Source of the DNA: a virus
Direction: 5' to 3' (one strand)
Virus record (IMG/VR): IMGVR_UViG_3300045283_000230
Span: 1-30,059 of that record
Length of the DNA stretch: 30,059 bases
Shown: piece after piece, positions 15,821 through 22,383 of the stretch
Position numbering within the stretch: the first letter of the stretch is position 1
Layout of the letters: each line of letters opens with the position of its first letter
Position numbers and translations under genes: made by a program
The notes under the pieces: model-generated
The model's database searches: none
The model's input: the letters and a program-made list of their open reading frames with translations, nothing else
What the model was told of the DNA's origin: nothing

Positions 15821-16122
15821 CACAGGCTGCCTTGGCCGTTGAGGTACAGCCGGGCGCGCAGCTGGTCCACCGCGGCCGGGTCGGCCGTCCGGGCCTGGGT
15901 CAAGGCGGTGGTGTGATGGTGGTTCATGATCTTGCCGACACCCGGCCAGCTGAGACGGGCTTCGTCGTGGAGGAGCTGGTAGGCGACACGACGGGCTTCG
16001 CCGCGGGGCCGGATCTGACCGTGCGAGATCAGGTCGGCGACGGTGATGCTGTAGGCGGCGGCCACCAGGTCGAGTATCCGGGCCGGCGGAATAGGGAAGA
16101 CGTGTGGCAGGTCACTTGGCAT
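15817..16122 (-). CDS. Stand-alone DnaA domain IV (DNA-binding) protein
   Basis: The 101-residue protein matches the C-terminal DNA-binding domain of DnaA with no ATPase part: ILDLVAAAYSITVADLISHG, then RPRGEARRVAYQLLHDEARL, GVGKIMN and the signature HHHTTALTQAR (about 68-78). Where bacterial DnaA usually has Asp before His-Thr-Thr (E. coli D433-H434-T435-T436), this protein has His, so its box preference may differ. ATG at 16122 is chosen for the AGGGGGG ribosome site. It may recruit host initiation factors to the phage origin, or act as a regulator binding DnaA-box-like sites. Confidence 0.85.
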   Translation of the reverse strand: MPSDLPHVFPIPPARILDLVAAAYSITVADLISHGQIRPRGEARRVAYQLLHDEARLSWPGVGKIMNHHHTTALTQARTADPAAVDQLRARLYLNGQGSLW

Positions 16123-16157
16123 TTGCCCCCCTGTGTTTTCAGAGGTCGGAGCGGGGT

Positions 16158-16493
16158 TTAGCGCAGGGTGCGGACGATGTCGTCCAGGTCGGATGGCCGC
16201 CACAGGTGGACTTCGACGCCGGGGCATTGGCGTAACAGCTCGAGCCAGCGCAACTGCTCAGGGCTGCACCCATGGTCGGGTCGTTTCCAGGCGACCTCGG
16301 ATTTGAGCTCGGCGAACACAACCCGCGGCGGGCGGCACAGTGTCTCGTCGGGGAACCCGGCCGGGCTGTAGTCGGAACGGTGGGTGTGGTATCGCTGCCA
16401 GCCGAACATGGCGGCCAGGTCGCGGATGGCGCGGGCCAGGTCTTTCTCGGTTTGGGGCAGCCGGCCGCCGGGCAGCGCACGCGGGGTGCTCAT
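16158..16493 (-). CDS. VRR-NUC domain nuclease
   Basis: The 111-residue protein is a minimal VRR-NUC nuclease (PD-(D/E)xK fold): HTHRSDYSPAGFPDETLCR supplies the metal-binding Asp, VVFAELKSEVAW the ExK pair, and SPEQLRWLELLRQCPGVEV followed by LWRPSDLDDI the conserved end. Phage versions are thought to process DNA structures in replication or recombination. ATG at 16493 overlaps the stop of the previous gene (ATGA), so the longer open frame is discarded. Confidence 0.85.
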   Translation of the reverse strand: MSTPRALPGGRLPQTEKDLARAIRDLAAMFGWQRYHTHRSDYSPAGFPDETLCRPPRVVFAELKSEVAWKRPDHGCSPEQLRWLELLRQCPGVEVHLWRPSDLDDIVRTLR

Positions 16494-16708
16494 GCCGGCT
16501 CGCAGTCCTTGGTCGGCCGGGCCAGGCCGGGTTTCCACAGGTAGCCGCAGCGGGCGCAGATCATGGCCGGCTGGCCGTGCCAGGTGGTGCGCTCCCATTC
16601 GTGGGCGGACAGGTGCCGGGGGCAGGGCAGCGGTTGCCCGCACAGCAGCAGACGTTTCCCGTCGCCCGACGCGCCCACCACCCGCGGGCACAAAGGGGCG
16701 GCGGTCAT
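16490..16708 (-). CDS. Small Cys/His-rich protein
   Basis: The 72-residue protein has Cys pairs compatible with zinc binding (CPRVVG, LCGQPLPCPRHLSAHEW, and ICARCGYLW). ATG at 16708 overlaps the previous stop (ATGA). The function is unknown. It belongs to a group of small zinc-ribbon-like proteins in this early region. Confidence 0.65.
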   Translation of the reverse strand: MTAAPLCPRVVGASGDGKRLLLCGQPLPCPRHLSAHEWERTTWHGQPAMICARCGYLWKPGLARPTKDCEPA

Positions 16709-16974
16709 CGCCATTCCCGGCCGTGTATGGGGTTATCGCGCTGGAATGACTCATGGCAGCCGCCGCGGGCGAAGGCCTGCCACCAGTGCTTCGGGTAGCG
16801 GGGGCACTGACGCCACACGACGAGCGGCCGGACGCCGGTCCCTTGGTCGTACAGTGTGTCGAGCTCGGTGACGTCGACGAGGGGCCGTCCGCAGTAGACG
16901 CAGTGGGTGTGGGCCCGGCCGGCCTGGGCCAGGTGCTCTTTGAGGCTTGCCTCGAGGTCCGGCCTGGGGATCAC
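16705..16974 (-). CDS. Zinc-ribbon-like hypothetical protein
   Basis: The 89-residue protein starts with GTG at 16974 after a GGGAAGAAG purine run. A CVYCGRPLVDV knuckle near residue 25 and a second cluster, QCPRYPKHWWQAFARGGCH near 56-74, could bind zinc. The neighbours on both sides join by ATGA overlap or short gaps, so it is in the same unit. The function is unknown. Confidence 0.65.
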   Translation of the reverse strand: MIPRPDLEASLKEHLAQAGRAHTHCVYCGRPLVDVTELDTLYDQGTGVRPLVVWRQCPRYPKHWWQAFARGGCHESFQRDNPIHGREWR

Positions 16975-16995
16975 GGCTTCTTCCCATAATGCGGA

Positions 16996-17226
16996 TTATC
17001 GGGATTTGGCACGGCCGTTCCTCTGGCTCTGGGCCCAGGTGGGCGTGATGTCCTCGACGAACAGGCTTGATGGCCCAGCGGGCAGCAACCGGGGCAGGCC
17101 GTACTCGACTAGGTGAACTACCAGACTGTTGATCGACATGCCGCGTTCGTCGGCGGCAGCCCGCAGTTGGTCGTGGATATCTGACGGGAAGCGGATTGCC
17201 GTGGTCGTCCGTTCGTGAGCGCTCAT
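16996..17226 (-). CDS. Ribbon-helix-helix (Arc/CopG-like) protein
   Basis: The 76-residue protein has a ribbon-helix-helix core: TTTAIRFPSDIHDQLRAAAD (strand plus helix 1) and GMSINSLVVHLVEYGLPRLL (helix 2). Such proteins bind DNA operators as dimers and often repress their own genes. The start is ATG at 17226, overlapping the previous stop (ATGA). The target is unknown. Confidence 0.75.
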   Translation of the reverse strand: MSAHERTTTAIRFPSDIHDQLRAAADERGMSINSLVVHLVEYGLPRLLPAGPSSLFVEDITPTWAQSQRNGRAKSR

Positions 17227-17510
17227 GGTTTCTGAAAAGCCTTTGGCTTGTGTTGGGCAATCCCATAGTCGAGCCGGCAACGGCGACAGCGCCGCCACTC
17301 GCCTTGTTCAATCTCGCCTCCGCACACCTCGCAGCACCCGGAACCCGTGAGATCCCGGGTGGTGCTGCCAGCGGCGGGACGTTGGATCAGATCGCCTTGG
17401 CGCGGACCGGTCAACTGGGCTCCGGTCGCCCGCCCCACACATGATCTTCCCGTTGTGCTCACGGCACCGGGTCGATGGGTGGGGACACCCTCTGGCTGTA
17501 CGATCGTCAT
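17223..17510 (-). CDS. Hypothetical protein with C-terminal zinc knuckle
   Basis: The 95-residue product starts with ATG at 17510, four bases after the previous gene's stop, with GAGGAA immediately before. The N-terminal 60 residues are low complexity. The C-terminal part has CCEVCGGEIEQGEWRRCRRC, a four-Cys zinc ribbon of the form CxxC...CxxC, followed by RLDYGIAQHKPKAF. DNA or protein binding is plausible. No family is recognised. Confidence 0.65.
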   Translation of the reverse strand: MTIVQPEGVPTHRPGAVSTTGRSCVGRATGAQLTGPRQGDLIQRPAAGSTTRDLTGSGCCEVCGGEIEQGEWRRCRRCRLDYGIAQHKPKAFQKP

Positions 17511-17514
17511 TTCC

Positions 17515-17931
17515 TCAGTCCCTATCTTGGGAGTCCCTATCTTGGGGTTCTGTGTAGGTCTGTTCTTCCGCATAACGGTGCTTATCGGTAGGGGCCAGCT
17601 CGGCGAGGGTCGGTACCGCCGTGATCCACCAATGCTCCGGGTCACCGAACGATTCCAGATCCGCTATGACCTCAGCCGGGGCCGCCGCTCGAGTCGCCGA
17701 ACCGAACCACGGCACGCAACGTTCCGGTTGGAGCACCCGGTAGCGGTACGCCATGCGGTCGCAATGCTGAAAGTTCATCGTGAGCCCGGTGCGCTCCCGG
17801 TCGGGGGCTGCCTCGGTCGTCAGCCAGATCACCTTTGCGCCCAGGAGCGGATGAGCGATCGGCGCCACCAGCAGGCCGCGCTTGCCGAGGGCGCGCCGAC
17901 CGTGCTCGCAGGTGAAGTGCCACAAGGTCAT
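17515..17931 (-). CDS. Conserved phage hypothetical protein
   Basis: The 138-residue protein begins MTLWHFTCEHGRRALGKRG and continues with HPLLGAKVIWLTTEAAPDRE, FQHCDRMAYRYRV and GDPEHWWITAVPT. The pattern is familiar from hypothetical proteins of actinophages and actinobacteria. The HFTxxHG start resembles folds that include ADP-ribosyltransferase-like proteins, but this is weak. The last residues are a duplicated QDRDS unit caused by a 15-bp tandem repeat (17518-17547). ATG at 17931 overlaps the previous stop (ATGA). Confidence 0.7.
   Translation of the reverse strand: MTLWHFTCEHGRRALGKRGLLVAPIAHPLLGAKVIWLTTEAAPDRERTGLTMNFQHCDRMAYRYRVLQPERCVPWFGSATRAAAPAEVIADLESFGDPEHWWITAVPTLAELAPTDKHRYAEEQTYTEPQDRDSQDRD
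17518..17547. repeat. 15-bp tandem duplication at a gene 3' end
   Basis: The sequence GTCCCTATCTTGGG is present twice in a row, 15 bp apart (17518 and 17533), inside the last codons of the 138-residue protein. It is in frame and duplicates five residues. It looks like a recent slipped-strand event. Confidence 0.8.
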
Positions 17932-18263
17932 TCGGTGCCCACCCAGCGGACATAGATGGCGGACTGCCCGACTTCAGACAGCCGGCGGGCTTCCCACTGC
18001 CAGGCTGTGCGGGAGTGGGCGTCACGTAGCCGTTTGAGGTTCATGGCGGCCTGGCGGTCCTTGAAGAAGAGCACGACGCGGAACCAGTCGCGGTCCTGGG
18101 ATACCAAGATCTCCTCGAGCAGCGGGCGCACCAGCTCGGTGAGCTTCGGCTGGGTCGGCTTGACCAGCGGCGGCGGGTCGGCCTTGACGAGGCGGACGAC
18201 AGGCAAGCGTTTGTCTCGTGGTACCGGCTCGGGCTCGGGCTCGGCTGCGCGCACGCGCGCCAT
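17928..18263 (-). CDS. Split paralog, C-terminal half
   Basis: This 111-residue ORF is a clear paralog of the C-terminal part of the 175-residue protein at 19891..20418: shared elements include RPLLEEILVxQDRDW, VVLFFKxRQAxMNLKRLRDA and SAIYVRW. Here it lies in a different frame from the zinc-binding half (18022..18444). The shift arises near a GAGCCC hexamer repeat, where this copy is 14 bases shorter than the other. An ATG at 18263 with AAGGG just upstream could let it be made alone. Its stop overlaps the next start (ATGA). Confidence 0.7.
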   Translation of the reverse strand: MARVRAAEPEPEPVPRDKRLPVVRLVKADPPPLVKPTQPKLTELVRPLLEEILVSQDRDWFRVVLFFKDRQAAMNLKRLRDAHSRTAWQWEARRLSEVGQSAIYVRWVGTE

Positions 18264-18444
18264 TGGCCCTTGCTGCAGCTGGCTTGATGCGGGTGGGCTG
18301 CGCGTCCTGACGCGCGCCGTCGTGGCATTCGCAGGCGCATCGCATCTTGAGGTCGCGGCAGGTCTTGTGGTTCCCGTCCCGGCACATCGACGACAGCGAC
18401 GAGCGCAGAACCCGCCCGTTGGCCACGCTTGCGCTCTCAGTCAC
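18022..18444 (-). CDS. Split paralog, N-terminal zinc-binding half
   Basis: The 140-residue open frame is real only for about the first 75 residues, which match the first part of the protein at 19891..20418: SSLSSMCRDGNHKTCRDLKM followed by RCACECH, a compact Cys/His cluster likely to bind zinc. After the point where the sister copy continues in frame, this one reads into Arg/Ala/Pro-rich noise. GTG at 18444 overlaps the previous stop (GTGA). It is either a shortened zinc protein plus a separate C-terminal ORF, or a recently broken gene. Confidence 0.6.
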   Translation of the reverse strand: MTESASVANGRVLRSSLSSMCRDGNHKTCRDLKMRCACECHDGARQDAQPTRIKPAAARANGARARSRARARAGTTRQTLACRPPRQGRPAAAGQADPAEAHRAGAPAARGDLGIPGPRLVPRRALLQGPPGRHEPQTAT

Positions 18445-18749
18445 CGCTCGCGCCTTACTTGCGCCTCGTCACGTTCGGCCGCGTCGGCCGCCTCGAGCAG
18501 CGCCTGGCCCCATTCCCGGGCCGTGTCTGGTGAGGTGATCAGCGACAGGGTGTCCTTGGCGCCGTGGTTCCACTTGCCAGCAACGTCGATTCCGACCAGA
18601 CCGCGTGGCGGGGGCGGTTGGACCGCGACGATTGATCGCACATACGCGCCCTCGGCGAGAAACGTCACACCGGGGCGCGGTACCCACGGTTTGCCCATGT
18701 CGGCGCCTTCGGGCTCAGAACCCTCAGGTGGGTCCATGCGCGACGTCAT
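18441..18749 (-). CDS. Hypothetical protein (102 residues)
   Basis: No family is recognised. The first 25 residues are acidic and disordered, and a beta-rich core follows (GVTFLAEGAYVRSIVAVQPP, GLVGIDVAGKWNHGAKDTLS). A helical end DTAREWGQALLEAADAAERD completes it. ATG at 18749 has GAGGAG six bases upstream and overlaps the stop of the 13-residue ORF before it (ATGA). Confidence 0.7.
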   Translation of the reverse strand: MTSRMDPPEGSEPEGADMGKPWVPRPGVTFLAEGAYVRSIVAVQPPPPRGLVGIDVAGKWNHGAKDTLSLITSPDTAREWGQALLEAADAAERDEAQVRRER

Positions 18750-18787
18750 GTCATCTCCTCGTCCCGATAAGTGTGGATATCGGTCAT
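18746..18787 (-). CDS. 13-residue micro-ORF linking two genes
   Basis: The peptide is MTDIHTYRDEEMT. Its ATG (18787) overlaps the stop of the gene before it and its TGA overlaps the start of the gene after it, both as ATGA. It contains the ribosome site of the next gene. It is either a real micropeptide or a device that hands ribosomes from one gene to the next. Confidence 0.5.
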   Translation of the reverse strand: MTDIHTYRDEEMT

Positions 18788-19374
18788 AGGGCGACCGCCC
18801 GGGCGAGCACTGAAGCGTCGTGCACTGCCTGGATCTCTGACGCGGTGAGCTGTTTCTGGCGGCGTTTGCGGGCCCGGCTGAGCACCAGCGGTTTGACCAG
18901 CGCCCGGACGGCTTCGCTGGTGGTGACCCGATCGATGCCGCCCAGCTGGGTGAGGTCGACGTCGCCGGCGTCGAGGTACCGCCACGGGTTCGATGGCTTC
19001 CAGTAGGCCAGGCACTTGTAGGTGGTGACAGGAAACACTTCTCCGGTTTCCTCATCGGCCTGCTGGCGGTGCATGACGTCGACGACGATCCCGGCCGGGT
19101 CGAGCGGCTCCCAGATCGAGTAGAGGGTCCAGCCGGGCCCGACACTTTCGAGGCTGAACGCCCGGGCGCCGGGTATGGCCGGGTTCCGCACCCCGACTGC
19201 GCTGCTGCCGCCGATCCGCCGGGGATGAGTGCTTTCAGCTTCGTAGGGTGTGGCGCCGGCGCCGGTCCAGTCGCGGGCGAGGGCGGCTTCGCGGCGGGCG
19301 GCGGCCAGCCAGCCGGCTTTGCGGCGCGCCTCGAGCTCGGCCTGGTCGTCGTCGGCGTTGGTGTAGCCGCTCAC
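18784..19374 (-). CDS. Hypothetical protein (196 residues)
   Basis: This is one of the larger unknowns of the early region. An N-terminal helical part (DDQAELEARRKAGWLAAARR) leads to a beta-rich middle (ARAFSLESVGPGWTLYSIWE, VFPVTTYKCLAYWKPSN) and a basic C-terminal helix (VLSRARKRRQKQLTASEIQA). GTG at 19374 overlaps the stop of the 31-residue ORF (GTGA). No catalytic motif is apparent. It might be a nucleic-acid-associated protein given the basic tail, but this is a guess. Confidence 0.7.
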   Translation of the reverse strand: MSGYTNADDDQAELEARRKAGWLAAARREAALARDWTGAGATPYEAESTHPRRIGGSSAVGVRNPAIPGARAFSLESVGPGWTLYSIWEPLDPAGIVVDVMHRQQADEETGEVFPVTTYKCLAYWKPSNPWRYLDAGDVDLTQLGGIDRVTTSEAVRALVKPLVLSRARKRRQKQLTASEIQAVHDASVLARAVAL

Positions 19375-19466
19375 CGGACGAGCACCTCGGCGCCGGCGCG
19401 GGCACAGTGTCCAGCGCGATCGCCGATGCGGATCTCGGCCCGGTCGGGAAACGAGCTAGCGGCCAT
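19371..19466 (-). CDS. Small ORF (31 residues)
   Basis: This ORF fills the 81-bp gap between two genes. ATG at 19466 lies inside the end of the previous gene and the stop overlaps the next start (GTGA), the same joint seen throughout this cluster. It reads MAASSFPDRAEIRIGDRAGH and ends in AEVLVR. No family is recognised. Confidence 0.5.
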   Translation of the reverse strand: MAASSFPDRAEIRIGDRAGHCARAGAEVLVR

Positions 19467-19737
19467 AGCGTTTCATCAGGGCCCGCATCAGGTCGTCGAT
19501 GCCGACCTCCATTGGGATGACCATGCCGTCGACGTCGGTGCCCCAGCGGACGTGCTCGCCGTCGCCGAACTCGACCTCGACCAGGTATTTGCGGCCAGCG
19601 CGGTTGGCCGCTTCGCAGAGCTCGCCGTGGCGGACGGCCAGGCCGCCGATGTCGTCGCCGAGGCCGCTGATGGTGGTCTGGTCGACGAGCTGGCCGGCGA
19701 TGAAGATCCGGAACGTGGCGAACTGTTCGTCAGACAC
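19456..19737 (-). CDS. Hypothetical protein (93 residues)
   Basis: The protein starts with GTG at 19737, with GGGAGG about 8 bases upstream. It is acidic, with FRIFIAGQLVDQTTISGLGD, YLVEVEFGDGEHVRWGTD and a C-terminal helix DDLMRALMKRYGR. It appears to be a compact alpha/beta protein. No motif was recognised. Confidence 0.7.
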   Translation of the reverse strand: MSDEQFATFRIFIAGQLVDQTTISGLGDDIGGLAVRHGELCEAANRAGRKYLVEVEFGDGEHVRWGTDVDGMVIPMEVGIDDLMRALMKRYGR

Positions 19738-19894
19738 CTTCGACCTCCCGGTGCCAGGCGCGGTGGATGTCGCGGGATTCGACGCCGGCGGTGAGACAGC
19801 CGCAGTAGCTGCAACGCCATACCTCGATGTCGTCCCAGGGTGCGAGCACGCCGACGAGATCGAAGGAGTGGCCGCGTTTTTCGGTGTCGCTCAT
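19730..19894 (-). CDS. 54-residue C2H2-like zinc finger protein
   Basis: This short ORF begins MSDTEKRGHSFDLVGVLAPW. Its second half has C-x2-C-x12-H-x3-H spacing (CSYC ... HRAWH), the spacing of a classical C2H2 zinc finger. ATG at 19894 overlaps the stop of the upstream paralog gene (ATGA), and its stop overlaps the start of the next gene by eight bases. The joints at both ends make it a convincing gene despite its size. DNA or protein binding is likely but untested. Confidence 0.75.
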   Translation of the reverse strand: MSDTEKRGHSFDLVGVLAPWDDIEVWRCSYCGCLTAGVESRDIHRAWHREVEGV

Positions 19895-20418
19895 GTTCCG
19901 TTTCCGATCCAGCGGACGTAGATGGCGGACTGGTCAACCTCGGGCAGCTGCCGGGCCTCCCACTGCCAGAGGCCGCGGGAGTGGGCATCGCGGAGCCGTT
20001 TGAGGTTCATGGACGCCTGGCGGGCCTTGAAGAACAGCACCACCCGATACCAGTCACGGTCTTGCATGACCAGGATCTCCTCGAGGAGCGGCCGGACCTG
20101 CTCGGCCAGCGTGACCCGGGGCGGGTTCGGTTTGGGGGGCGGGTCGGCTTTGACCAGCTGGATGACCGGCACCTTGTTCCCGACCGGCAGCACTTTCGGC
20201 TCGGGCTCAGCGGTGCGCGTCTTAACGCGCGTCCGCGCCCGATTGACCTGTGCCGCAGCTGGTGTGATGCGGACAGGCTGGGCGTCCTGAGGGTTATGGC
20301 ATTCGCAGGCGCAGCGCATCTTCAGATCGCGGCAGGTTTTGTGGTTCCCGTCCCGGCACATCGATGACAGCGACTGGCGGGGCACGCGGCCCTCGGCGAG
20401 CTGCTCGGCGACGACCAT
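19891..20418 (-). CDS. Zinc-binding two-domain protein (intact paralog)
   Basis: The 175-residue protein joins an N-terminal Cys/His cluster (MCRDGNHKTCRDLKMRCACE plus CH, about residues 20-41), a Pro/Lys-rich linker and a C-terminal domain with RPLLEEILVMQDRDWYRVVL, RQASMNLKRLRDAHSRG and DQSAIYVRWIG. A split second copy lies 1.4 kb downstream at 17928-18444. ATG at 20418 shares one base with the RecT-like gene's stop (TGATG). A role next to recombination is suggested only by position. Confidence 0.75.
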   Translation of the reverse strand: MVVAEQLAEGRVPRQSLSSMCRDGNHKTCRDLKMRCACECHNPQDAQPVRITPAAAQVNRARTRVKTRTAEPEPKVLPVGNKVPVIQLVKADPPPKPNPPRVTLAEQVRPLLEEILVMQDRDWYRVVLFFKARQASMNLKRLRDAHSRGLWQWEARQLPEVDQSAIYVRWIGNGT

Positions 20419-21488
20419 CAGAACGGCCGGCCCGGGTCGTCAGACGCGTAAGACGCGTAACCTCTGGCCTCGGGCGAGTTGTCGTACACCTCGACGGGCG
20501 GGCGTTCGTCCCCGGCCACGCGGACATGGCCGCTGCCGGGTTGCGGCACGTCAGGAGGCGGCGGATCCTCCACAGACACGGGGCCGGGGACAGTAGGCGC
20601 CCCCACCCGGGCGCGGTTCATGGCCTCGAAGAGCACCATTTCGACGTCGACGCCGAGGACCCGGGCCTCCGTCTCGGCGACGAGCCGCTCGAGGAGCGCG
20701 GCGTGGGCGGCGGTGAAACGGGCCGAGCGGAGGTTCGGGACTTTCATCGGGTGCACGACCGCGCCGAGAGCGTCGCGCTGCTCGTCGGTGAGCGCCTCGA
20801 CGCGCACGATCAACTTCGCCCGCGTCTCGGGGTCGACCTCGGGTTCGCGCAGATGCTCGGGGATGGTGGCCCCCGACGGCCCGACCGATCGGGGCGGCAC
20901 CAGACGGGAGCCCTCCGCAGCCGTCTCCCCCATGTCTGCGGAGGACTCCTCGTCGAGCTCGGCGACATGGGCGGCGGGGGCGGCGATGCCGACCAGGGCG
21001 CCGGGGGCGTAGAGCGATATGGCTTTGGTGCAGGCCCGGGCGGCGAGCATGCGGTCGGGGATGAGCTCGTAGTTGGACGGCACGTCGGCTTTTTTCCGGT
21101 TGGTCCAGCCGGCCCGTTTGGCGTCGGCCATGGTGACGGTCACGGCCGGTTTCCACTGGCGATCGCCGGCGCGGCGGATCCGGACGGTGGCCGCGTCGGC
21201 GGTGGATTCGACGACCTCGAGGTCCCAGCCGGCCCGGGCGATGAGGGCCCGCTGCAGTTCGGCCATGATGCCGACGCGGCCTTTGATGACATACACGGCG
21301 GGCAGATTCGGGACGGGAGGAACCTCGAGGGCGTAAAGCCACATGCCCGCAAGCTGGAGGTCGGCGAGTTGGACGTGCCCGTCTTTGTCTTTGAATTGGG
21401 CGGGCACCATGGAGGCGGGCCGCCAGGTGGCGACGGCCCGGTCGACAGGGTCGATGCCGGTGGGCGTCCAGCGTTCAAGGTTGGTCAT
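20418..21488 (-). CDS. RecT-like single-strand annealing recombinase
   Basis: The 356-residue protein shows the layout of actinophage RecT-family proteins: LPAVYVIKGRVGIMAELQRA and LIARAGWDLEVVE, then VTMADAKRAGW followed by NYELIPDRMLAARACTKAIS and LYAPGALVGI. The C-terminal 170 residues are acidic and Pro-rich. RecT anneals single strands for homologous recombination and replication restart. No partner exonuclease (RecE or YqaJ) is apparent, although the VRR-NUC protein could serve. The gene starts the leftward early unit, with ATG at 21488. Confidence 0.75.
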   Translation of the reverse strand: MTNLERWTPTGIDPVDRAVATWRPASMVPAQFKDKDGHVQLADLQLAGMWLYALEVPPVPNLPAVYVIKGRVGIMAELQRALIARAGWDLEVVESTADAATVRIRRAGDRQWKPAVTVTMADAKRAGWTNRKKADVPSNYELIPDRMLAARACTKAISLYAPGALVGIAAPAAHVAELDEESSADMGETAAEGSRLVPPRSVGPSGATIPEHLREPEVDPETRAKLIVRVEALTDEQRDALGAVVHPMKVPNLRSARFTAAHAALLERLVAETEARVLGVDVEMVLFEAMNRARVGAPTVPGPVSVEDPPPPDVPQPGSGHVRVAGDERPPVEVYDNSPEARGYASYASDDPGRPF

Positions 21489-21544
21489 GGCCGACCGTCG
21501 CTCTCGAGACGGCGCGGATGGCTGGCGCGGCGTAACCTCACGGC
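21489..21544. promoter_or_regulatory. Divergent promoter region between recT-like and rightward gene
   Basis: The 56-bp gap separates the leftward RecT-like gene from the rightward gene. On the plus strand, TAACCT (21533-21538) fits a TANNNT -10 box and is followed six bases later by the GTG start at 21545, which would make a leaderless mRNA. No ribosome site is present, which agrees. No good -35 was found. Confidence 0.45.
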
Positions 21545-22372
21545 GTGCCGGCCATCGAGGGAACGCACGGCTACCTCCTCAAGCTCGAACGAGCAGAACA
21601 AGAACTCAATGCTCTGAGCACCGACATCAAGCGGTATGTCGAACGCGATCTCCATCCTGTTCCATCCGGAGGCCAACTTGATCTCAGGGCCGAGTGGAAC
21701 GTCATCAAGTGGAGCGGGGTGCTCGACCCCGATCCGATGTGGGGTGTCCGGCTCGGTGAAATCGTCCACAACTTGCGGTCGTCGCTCGACCACCTCGTCA
21801 CCAACTTCGTCATCCAGGGCACCGGAAACGCGCGACCCGACAAGGACACGGGTTTCCCGATTTTGGCGGAGGAGGGGAACTGGGTTGCCACATGTGAGCA
21901 AAGGAATCGAAAAACCGATCGGCCCTCCCCCATCGCCGGGGTTACTCCGGCGGCATTTGCGCTCATCAAGGCGGCGCAGCCGTTCAACCCGGGGAAGAAA
22001 GGTCAGAACGACCCGTTGTTCAAGCTGCACCGTCTCAACCTCGTGGACAAGCACCGAAGCCTCCACCTGGCCAAGGTCACAGCGGAACGGTCGGAGAATC
22101 TGACGATCGAACCCAGCTATGTGACTGCCCTCCAAGTTCGCTGGCCCAGGCATCCTTACGTCATTGAGAACGACGCAGAACTCGCTCGTGTGAAGATCGC
22201 CTTGACGGCGGTGCCAGAACCGGATGTGCAGATCAGCGTGAGCCCGATCATCCACACCGATGTGTGGTTCGGGGCGCTCAACCAGGACCCGATCGCGACC
22301 GTCCGCATGGTGGGCGAGGCCTTCAATGATGTGAGAGCGATCATTGAAGCCGGAATCGAACTCCTCGTTTAA
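21545..22372 (+). CDS. Rightward hypothetical protein, probable accessory (moron) gene
   Basis: This 275-residue gene is opposed to all its neighbours. It has IKWSGVLDPDPMWGVRLGEI followed by VHNLRSSLDHLVTNFVI, then FPILAEEGN and KLHRLNLVDKHRSLHLAKVT. The LGE(I)xHNLRSxLDHL motif occurs in actinobacterial chromosomal proteins of unknown function. Its base composition looks less GC-rich than the flanking genes, suggesting acquisition by transfer. It starts with GTG at 21545, probably leaderless. Phage exclusion or defence would fit the setting, but the sequence does not show it. Confidence 0.8.
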   Translation: MPAIEGTHGYLLKLERAEQELNALSTDIKRYVERDLHPVPSGGQLDLRAEWNVIKWSGVLDPDPMWGVRLGEIVHNLRSSLDHLVTNFVIQGTGNARPDKDTGFPILAEEGNWVATCEQRNRKTDRPSPIAGVTPAAFALIKAAQPFNPGKKGQNDPLFKLHRLNLVDKHRSLHLAKVTAERSENLTIEPSYVTALQVRWPRHPYVIENDAELARVKIALTAVPEPDVQISVSPIIHTDVWFGALNQDPIATVRMVGEAFNDVRAIIEAGIELLV

Positions 22373-22383
22373 CCGGTATCTGC

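Noticed and set aside
18022-18263. Programmed +1 frameshift joining the two halves of the split paralog
   Set aside because: No slippery codon pair or other frameshift signal was seen, and the shift is explained by a 14-base length difference relative to the intact copy. Independent translation of the second half is simpler.
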